Origin: JASSUD01 sp031963445
GTDB taxonomy: Bacteria; Pseudomonadota; Gammaproteobacteria; Burkholderiales; Burkholderiaceae
DNA: 64,000 nt
NCBI GenBank assembly: GCA_031963445.1
Contig: JASSUH010000001.1
Location: forward strand, 2,356,001 to 2,420,000
Direction of reading: 5' to 3'
The translations under genes and the position numbers were made by a program. Below the pieces are notes generated by a model. That model was not told where the DNA came from and did not search any database. It saw only the letters and a program-made list of their open reading frames with translations. Of the stretch, positions 59,515 through 64,000 are shown in pieces (positions within the stretch are counted from its first letter, which is position 1; every line of letters starts with the position of its first letter).

Positions 59515-59718
59515 ATGAACCAAACCGAAAATTCTTTTCCTCTTATTGAAGTCAGTGCCAAAGATCTGCCTGTTTTTTGCCCCAATCCTTCTATGCCACT
59601 GTGGCGCTCTCACCCACGGGTTTTTATTGATGTGACGCATGGACAAGCGCGTTGTCCATATTGCAGTACGCGCTATCAATTAAAAGAAGGTGAGGTTATC
59701 AGTGGCCACGCTGGTTAA
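59515..59718 (+). CDS. Zinc-finger domain protein (zf-CHCC type)
   Basis: A 67-residue protein with the pattern FCPNP - LWRSHPRVFIDV - ARCPYCSTRY, i.e. Cys, His and a C-x2-C pair that would bind one zinc. The fold is shared with the mitochondrial complex I subunit NDUFS6. Its function in bacteria is not known to me. It is followed 53 bases later by waaF, its usual neighbour. Confidence 0.88.
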   Translation: MNQTENSFPLIEVSAKDLPVFCPNPSMPLWRSHPRVFIDVTHGQARCPYCSTRYQLKEGEVISGHAG

Positions 59719-59771
59719 ACGTGACATAACGCCGTTCAAACTTAACGCAATCTTACAAAGCTCAGCCCAGC

Positions 59772-60902
59772 ATGTTGCATCGTTCTGATAAACCCCATCA
59801 ACCAAAACCACGCGCTCTTATTATCGCGCCCAATTGGATTGGGGATGCCATCATGGCACAGCCTCTTTTCATGCTGCTCAAACAGCTGCATCCACGCATG
59901 GCCATTGATGCAGTTGCTCCAGCACATGTAGCACCTGTGCTGGAGCTCATGCCTGAAATTGACCAAGTACATAGGACTAACTTCGCCCATCGCAAGTTGC
60001 ACTTATGGCAACGCTGGCAACTTGCTAATGATCTGCGTGAAATAGGCTATCAAAGCGTATATGTGCTGCCAAACTCAGCCAAATCTGCGTTAATTCCGTG
60101 GTTAGCGGGTATTCGTTTACGCATTGGCTACCACGGTGAACAGCGTTATGGCTTGCTCAACGTACGCCATCGCAAGCCACGTAGCAAAGAACGAGCGCCC
60201 ATGGTTTTGCACTACGCAGCACTGGCCTATGCACCTGGTGCGCCTCAGCCCACCTCGGTCCCTACACCCCGTCTTGAAGCTGATCCCAATGAAGCTACTC
60301 GTTTGCTGAATCGCTTAGCGTTAGACACTCGTATTCCTCTGATCGTTTTTTGCCCAGGGGCTGAGCATGGCAGCGCCAAACGTTGGCCAGCTGAACATTT
60401 CGGCGCATTGGCTCAACTTGTGAGGCGCGCTTTTCCTTATACGCAAATTGTCGTGCTTGGGTCAGCGAAGGAAGCCCCTATTGGCCAGGCCATTGTGCAG
60501 CACGCTCCTTTTGTTCGTAATTTATGTGGACAAACCACGCTGGGCGAAGCCTGCACCCTCATTGCAGCGGCACAGGCAGTGATCAGCAATGATTCAGGTT
60601 TAATGCACGTTACAGCAGCCTTACGCCGTCCACTGATTGCTTTATACGGTTCCAGCGATCCTCGCCATACGCCGCCGCTTTCTCATACCGCTAAGATAGA
60701 ATGGCTGCATCTTGAATGTAGCCCCTGCTTTAAACGTGAATGTCCATTAGGTCATTTAAAGTGCTTACGTGAACTAAGCCCTGAACGCATATTTGAACAG
60801 TTACGCAATATGCTGCATCTCAATAAACCTCCAACAGCTTCGCCTACTGCGTCTTCCGGCAATATTTTTGAGCCAACGCAACGCGTTGTTGTTGATCACT
60901 AA
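59772..60902 (+). CDS. waaF: ADP-heptose:LPS heptosyltransferase II
   Basis: Adds the second heptose to the LPS inner core at the cytoplasmic face of the inner membrane. The 376-residue GT-9 protein has the N-terminal APNWIGDAIMAQPLF, GAEHGSAKRWPAEHFGALA and ISNDSGLMHVTAALRRP. Product length is slightly above the usual ~345 owing to a C-terminal tail of low conservation. Suggests the organism makes a heptose-containing LPS core. Confidence 0.93.
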   Translation: MLHRSDKPHQPKPRALIIAPNWIGDAIMAQPLFMLLKQLHPRMAIDAVAPAHVAPVLELMPEIDQVHRTNFAHRKLHLWQRWQLANDLREIGYQSVYVLPNSAKSALIPWLAGIRLRIGYHGEQRYGLLNVRHRKPRSKERAPMVLHYAALAYAPGAPQPTSVPTPRLEADPNEATRLLNRLALDTRIPLIVFCPGAEHGSAKRWPAEHFGALAQLVRRAFPYTQIVVLGSAKEAPIGQAIVQHAPFVRNLCGQTTLGEACTLIAAAQAVISNDSGLMHVTAALRRPLIALYGSSDPRHTPPLSHTAKIEWLHLECSPCFKRECPLGHLKCLRELSPERIFEQLRNMLHLNKPPTASPTASSGNIFEPTQRVVVDH

Positions 60903-60914
60903 AGGTCAAATGCT

Positions 60915-61358
60915 ATGCCACGTTTTGCTCAATTTTCTGAAGCTGCCGCTGATACCTTACAAGCGTATTACAGTGCTTTTGCTAAAAGTCAGTTCGACAC
61001 AGCGATGGCATTATGGACAGACGAAGATTCAGTCAGTCTCATTTGCGCTGACGGTACCTATTTAAAAGGGATTGAGAATATCGGCCGCGCTCTTGCCCAG
61101 CAATTTAAGCAAGGACATATCACGATTGAGCCGCTTGAAATTAATACTTACGAAAGCGCGGGTACCGTTATTTATGTCGTCGCTGAAGCGCATCATGGTT
61201 TGCAGCACGATACGTCTAAATTGATCTTCGCCACCTATGTGATGAACCGCGAATATGGTAAATGGCGCATTTCACATATCCATCTAAGCCCAATCACTGG
61301 CCCCCAAATGCACGAATTCGCAGCCAGATTGAAACAAAGCAAAAAAGCTTTGCATTAA
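60915..61358 (+). CDS. NTF2-like / SnoaL-fold protein (DUF4440-like)
   Basis: A 147-residue cone-shaped fold protein: an N-terminal helix (AADTLQAYYSAFAKSQFDTA), then MALWTDEDSVSLICADGTYL and a C-terminal sheet ending WRISHIHLSPI. Related proteins near waaF in Burkholderia are annotated as ketosteroid isomerase-like without a known substrate. It lies 12 bases after waaF and is convergent with the M48 gene. Confidence 0.85.
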   Translation: MPRFAQFSEAAADTLQAYYSAFAKSQFDTAMALWTDEDSVSLICADGTYLKGIENIGRALAQQFKQGHITIEPLEINTYESAGTVIYVVAEAHHGLQHDTSKLIFATYVMNREYGKWRISHIHLSPITGPQMHEFAARLKQSKKALH

Positions 61359-61385
61359 GGAGTCTCTGCATAGCCTTAAAAGCTT

Positions 61386-61472
61386 GTTCACGATCTTCAA
61401 AAGTGGGTTGTGTTGGGGTTCGTACCTTACCCCAACCTACGAAAGGCCAATTGTAGGTTGGGGGTGACGGGG
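61386..61472. repeat. Single family C unit between convergent genes
   Basis: TTCACGATCTTCAAAAGTGG followed by GTTGTGTTGGGGTTCGTACC and a fold-back with GTAGGTTGGGGGTGACG. It matches one of the tandem units at 36116-36700 almost base for base and lies 28 bases beyond the NTF2-like gene. Confidence 0.8.
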
Positions 61473-61566
61473 TTAATTAAATAGAGCTATGCAGATGCTG
61501 CTTAATTGAGTAACTTGCCTTTGCGGCCAGTACAACTGGTGGTTTGCTTAAGGGAGCAAATACTTA

Positions 61567-63201
61567 TTAACGCCCATTATTCTTTTCTTCTTTCAGATCT
61601 TCTTGGTAAAGCGCTTTTATTTCCTTTAAACGCGCGTCAATAACGGATAGCTGATAAAAGCTCGCTTTTTTATTACGCCTAGCTGTTTGTAATTGCTCAA
61701 TCGCCGCTGACCAGGCACCTTCTAGCGCATATTGCTCAGCCAATGCGCGGTGCTGGCCCACCGTATCACCCAAAGCCGCTCTAGACTGCGCCAAATATTT
61801 CCACCAACTCGCTTGATGCGGATCAACGCGTGTTTGCTGCTGTGCCAAAAGCTGGGCTTGCGCATAATGTTTAGCGGCAAATTGTGCTTGCCATTGCGCC
61901 TCAACTGCTGCTCGTGAGTTGGGCCATTTTCGGCGGGTTGCCTCGGCCAAGGCTAGCGTAGCTTGTGTGTTTCCCTGAGCGCGTGCTAGCTCAATTTTTA
62001 AAATGTCTAGGCTTAATGTGGATTTAAGTTGGGTTTCATTTTGACTCAAGACTTTCTGCGCCTGATCTAACGCGCTTTGCGCGGCAGCATAATGCCCTTG
62101 CAGCATTTGTGCTAATGCAATGCCGTACCAATTCGCAGCGGGATTAACGGCTGTTTGCGTATCAATTTCATTTTTTAGCTGCTGTGCAATATGTTGGTAG
62201 CGATTAGCCGAGCTTTCTTGCAAAAGCATGAGTCTCGCTCGTACAAAAGCATATTCAGGGTTTTGACGAGGCTGACGGTAAGGGGCGCGGCGAGCACGCT
62301 CAGTCATATCCGCAATACGCTCAGTGGTGAGTGGGTGCGTGCGTACATAGGCTGGTATCGCACCATCGCTGACAGAAGCACGTTCCATCTGTTTAAAAAA
62401 TCCAGGCATCGCATACGCATCGTAGCCAGCTTGGGTCAATAGACGAAAACCGACTCGATCTGCTTCTTGTTCAGCTGAACGAGAAAAGCGCAATTGATTA
62501 TCAAGCGCATAGGCCTGGCCGCCGAGTGCAATAGCCTGCCCTAAATCAGCGCTGTGGGCCGCGATGCCTGCGAGCGCTCCCAACACGAGCCCCGCTAAAG
62601 CCGCGTAGCTATTACGCGAATTTAAGCCCATCATGCGTGCGATATGCCGCTGTAATACGTGCCCAATTTCGTGCGACAGCACAGCAGCTAGTTCGGATTC
62701 CGTTTGTGTGCGCGCCACCAAGCCCGTGTTTACGCCAATAAAGCCACCTGGCAAAGAAAAAGCATTAATTTGCGCATCACGTATTGGAAATAACTCGAAA
62801 TTTGGCACGTAGCCACCGACCGAAGCTCGTACAGCAGCGTGTGCGAGCTTATCTGCCACAGCGTCGAAATAATCACGGCTTAACCAATCGTCTAAATAAT
62901 CTGGGTCACCGCGCACACTGCGCATCACTCGCTCGCCCAGCTGGCGCTCAGCTTGCGGCGTCAACTCTCCCGCTGAACCGTCACCCAAGCTTGGTAGAGC
63001 AAGCGTATCGGAGGTATCCGCCCAGGCAAATGAATTCACCGCTAATACGCAGCATAGAAAGACAAGCCCCACGCCGAGCCGCTTAAACCATAAATAACCT
63101 CTACCTAACTCCTGTGTTAGCGTCGCACCTTCTTGACGTACTGCGGTACTGGCAGCAAAGGCATTCCTTGCTACAGGGGCTAGGCAGAAGTTCTGTAACA
63201 T
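61567..63201 (-). CDS. Periplasmic M48 metalloprotease with TPR domain (BepA/YfgC-like)
   Basis: Likely a periplasmic zinc protease and chaperone for outer-membrane protein quality control. Residues about 40-61 (KRLGVGLVFLCCVLAVNSFAWA) form a signal peptide preceded by an unusually long n-region. The zinc motif is HEIGH (177-181) with a third ligand in EQEAD (244-248). TPR-like helices fill about 330-530. Length 544 against about 490 for BepA. Residues 2-26 come from dispersed repeat D. ATG 63201 is the only ATG and overlaps the preceding unit closely. Confidence 0.9.
   Translation of the reverse strand: MLQNFCLAPVARNAFAASTAVRQEGATLTQELGRGYLWFKRLGVGLVFLCCVLAVNSFAWADTSDTLALPSLGDGSAGELTPQAERQLGERVMRSVRGDPDYLDDWLSRDYFDAVADKLAHAAVRASVGGYVPNFELFPIRDAQINAFSLPGGFIGVNTGLVARTQTESELAAVLSHEIGHVLQRHIARMMGLNSRNSYAALAGLVLGALAGIAAHSADLGQAIALGGQAYALDNQLRFSRSAEQEADRVGFRLLTQAGYDAYAMPGFFKQMERASVSDGAIPAYVRTHPLTTERIADMTERARRAPYRQPRQNPEYAFVRARLMLLQESSANRYQHIAQQLKNEIDTQTAVNPAANWYGIALAQMLQGHYAAAQSALDQAQKVLSQNETQLKSTLSLDILKIELARAQGNTQATLALAEATRRKWPNSRAAVEAQWQAQFAAKHYAQAQLLAQQQTRVDPHQASWWKYLAQSRAALGDTVGQHRALAEQYALEGAWSAAIEQLQTARRNKKASFYQLSVIDARLKEIKALYQEDLKEEKNNGR
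63146..63198. repeat. Dispersed repeat family D in the 5' end of the M48 gene
   Basis: Minus-strand GAACTTCTGCCTAGCCCC, then GCAAGGAATGCCTTTGCTG and CCAGTAC. The first part recurs at 1-32 and the second at 56122-56147 and, partly, at 61513-61532. Here it is in frame with, and translated as, the protease N-terminus. Confidence 0.6.
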
Positions 63202-63203
63202 GG

Positions 63204-64000
63204 TTAATCGTCCTCAGTATCTGTCTGGGCTACTGCTCCATAGTTCTGTACTAAACGTTTTTTGAAAGAGGCAAGTGTTGTACCCTGGGCATCGCATAGC
63301 GCATACAAGCCAGCAAGCTCAGTGGGCCAATTGCGTAAAGACATTGAGAATAGTTTTAAACGCCGCACGACTACCAACGCTTCATCTTCGCGCCCAGCTA
63401 GTGCCAGCAACACCGCATAACGCCGCAACATCGCTTGCCCTGGCAGTAAAGTTAAAGCCTGCTCGTGCATAGCCAATTTCGCGGCTAACATTTTTTCGTT
63501 GAGCGGTAGCAAACTAGCCATTGCATATTGACCCCACGCGCTAAATAGCCACGCTGGATTAGCCTGATACTGCTGCTGTGGTTGCTTAGCGTAATACAAC
63601 GTTTCTGCACGTTGATAGTCACGCCATACCGGGTAAAGCATGGCCAAGCTGACAATAGTTAGCACCCAATAACTTGCCTTAAACACGATTGAACTGCCAC
63701 GCCCTATTGTCTGCGTTTCTAACACGCCTAACAAAAATGCAGCGGGCAATAAGAAGAATAAATATTGTTGCGGATATTCAAGCAAGGCATGCACTGCCAA
63801 TACAGCCAGCAACATCAAACAAAACAGCCGGGTCACATCTTTAGAGGTCTGGCCCACTATGGCTGTACGCCATAACCAAAAGACAAGACTCACTACCACT
63901 AAACCAGCGCCCAATATCCCTGTCTTTGCTAGCAAATCGAGAAGAACATTATGTGCGCTATTCGCAATCTCCACCGTGCCAAGCTTATCCAATAGCGCAT
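63204..64000 (-). CDS. O-antigen ligase/polymerase-like membrane protein, C-terminal part
   Basis: Only the C-terminal 265 or so residues are in the window; the frame stays open to the edge. NSAHNVLLDLLAKTGILGAG is the conserved periplasmic motif of the WaaL/Wzy/PglL ligase family, followed by four hydrophobic segments and a soluble C-terminal region (about 120 residues) resembling the Wzy_C_2 domain of PglL-type O-oligosaccharyltransferases. Whether it acts on LPS or on proteins cannot be decided. It abuts the M48 gene. Confidence 0.8.
   Translation of the reverse strand, partial: ALLDKLGTVEIANSAHNVLLDLLAKTGILGAGLVVVSLVFWLWRTAIVGQTSKDVTRLFCLMLLAVLAVHALLEYPQQYLFFLLPAAFLLGVLETQTIGRGSSIVFKASYWVLTIVSLAMLYPVWRDYQRAETLYYAKQPQQQYQANPAWLFSAWGQYAMASLLPLNEKMLAAKLAMHEQALTLLPGQAMLRRYAVLLALAGREDEALVVVRRLKLFSMSLRNWPTELAGLYALCDAQGTTLASFKKRLVQNYGAVAQTDTEDD

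Overview
The window looks like a Burkholderiaceae chromosome, most likely from a fungal endosymbiont lineage close to Mycoavidus or Candidatus Glomeribacter. This rests on recalled protein similarity and gene order, not on a search. The order tRNA-Tyr, Gly, Thr, tufB, tRNA-Trp, secE, nusG, rplKAJL, rpoBC, recQ, rpsL, rpsG, fusA, tufA, S10, spc is the beta-proteobacterial one. So are the blocks pgk-pyk-fba-purC-purE-purK-tsaC and ilvE / zinc-finger / waaF / NTF2-like. Base composition is visibly more AT-rich than free-living Burkholderia, intergenic regions are long, and several repeat families are scattered through them.

Layout. From 159 to about 35,842 everything reads on the minus strand and is gene-expression machinery: 28 ribosomal protein genes of the S10, spc and alpha clusters plus infA and secY; tufA, fusA, rpsG and rpsL; recQ; rpoC and rpoB; rplL, rplJ, rplA and rplK; nusG and secE; tRNA-Trp; the second tuf; tRNA-Thr, tRNA-Gly and tRNA-Tyr. 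From about 35,840 to 36,900 lies a gene-free stretch with four tandem units of about 160 bp. From 36,853 to 42,334 there is a complete rRNA operon on the minus strand: promoter, 16S, tRNA-Ile, tRNA-Ala, 23S, 5S, terminator.

From 42,464 to 55,098 is metabolism: leuD and leuC (leuB is not beside them), divergent argG, then murB, the Sua5/YrdC gene, the purine genes purK, purE and purC, and the glycolytic genes fba, pyk and pgk. From 55,099 to 64,000 the content is more mixed: an orphan coiled-coil protein, ilvE, a trimeric autotransporter adhesin (YadA type) inserted beside ilvE, a zinc-finger protein, heptosyltransferase waaF, an NTF2-like protein, a periplasmic M48 metalloprotease, and a partial O-antigen ligase/polymerase-like membrane protein cut by the window edge.

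Promoters recognised by eye (N17 spacing): rRNA operon TTGACG/CATAAT, tRNA-Tyr operon TTGACA/CATAAT, rpsL operon TTGACC/TATGAT, rplC TTGCGT/TATAAT. Upstream of rplN there is an extended -10 promoter, TGTTATAAT. Rho-independent terminators or attenuators are seen after rpoC, after rplL and after 5S.

I found no obvious new defence or biosynthetic system. The most interesting structure is the non-coding repeat content. Palindromic family A (about 65-107 bp) sits inside operons at rplL/rpoB, rpoB/rpoC and rplO/secY. Inverted-repeat family B, built on AGCGCTGAATAAA, sits in upstream regions. Family C, built on GTAGGTTGGGGTGACG, sits only at the 3' ends of transcription units. The small YadA-like adhesin without recognisable head repeats and the orphan coiled-coil gene are the two best candidates for symbiosis-related accessory genes.
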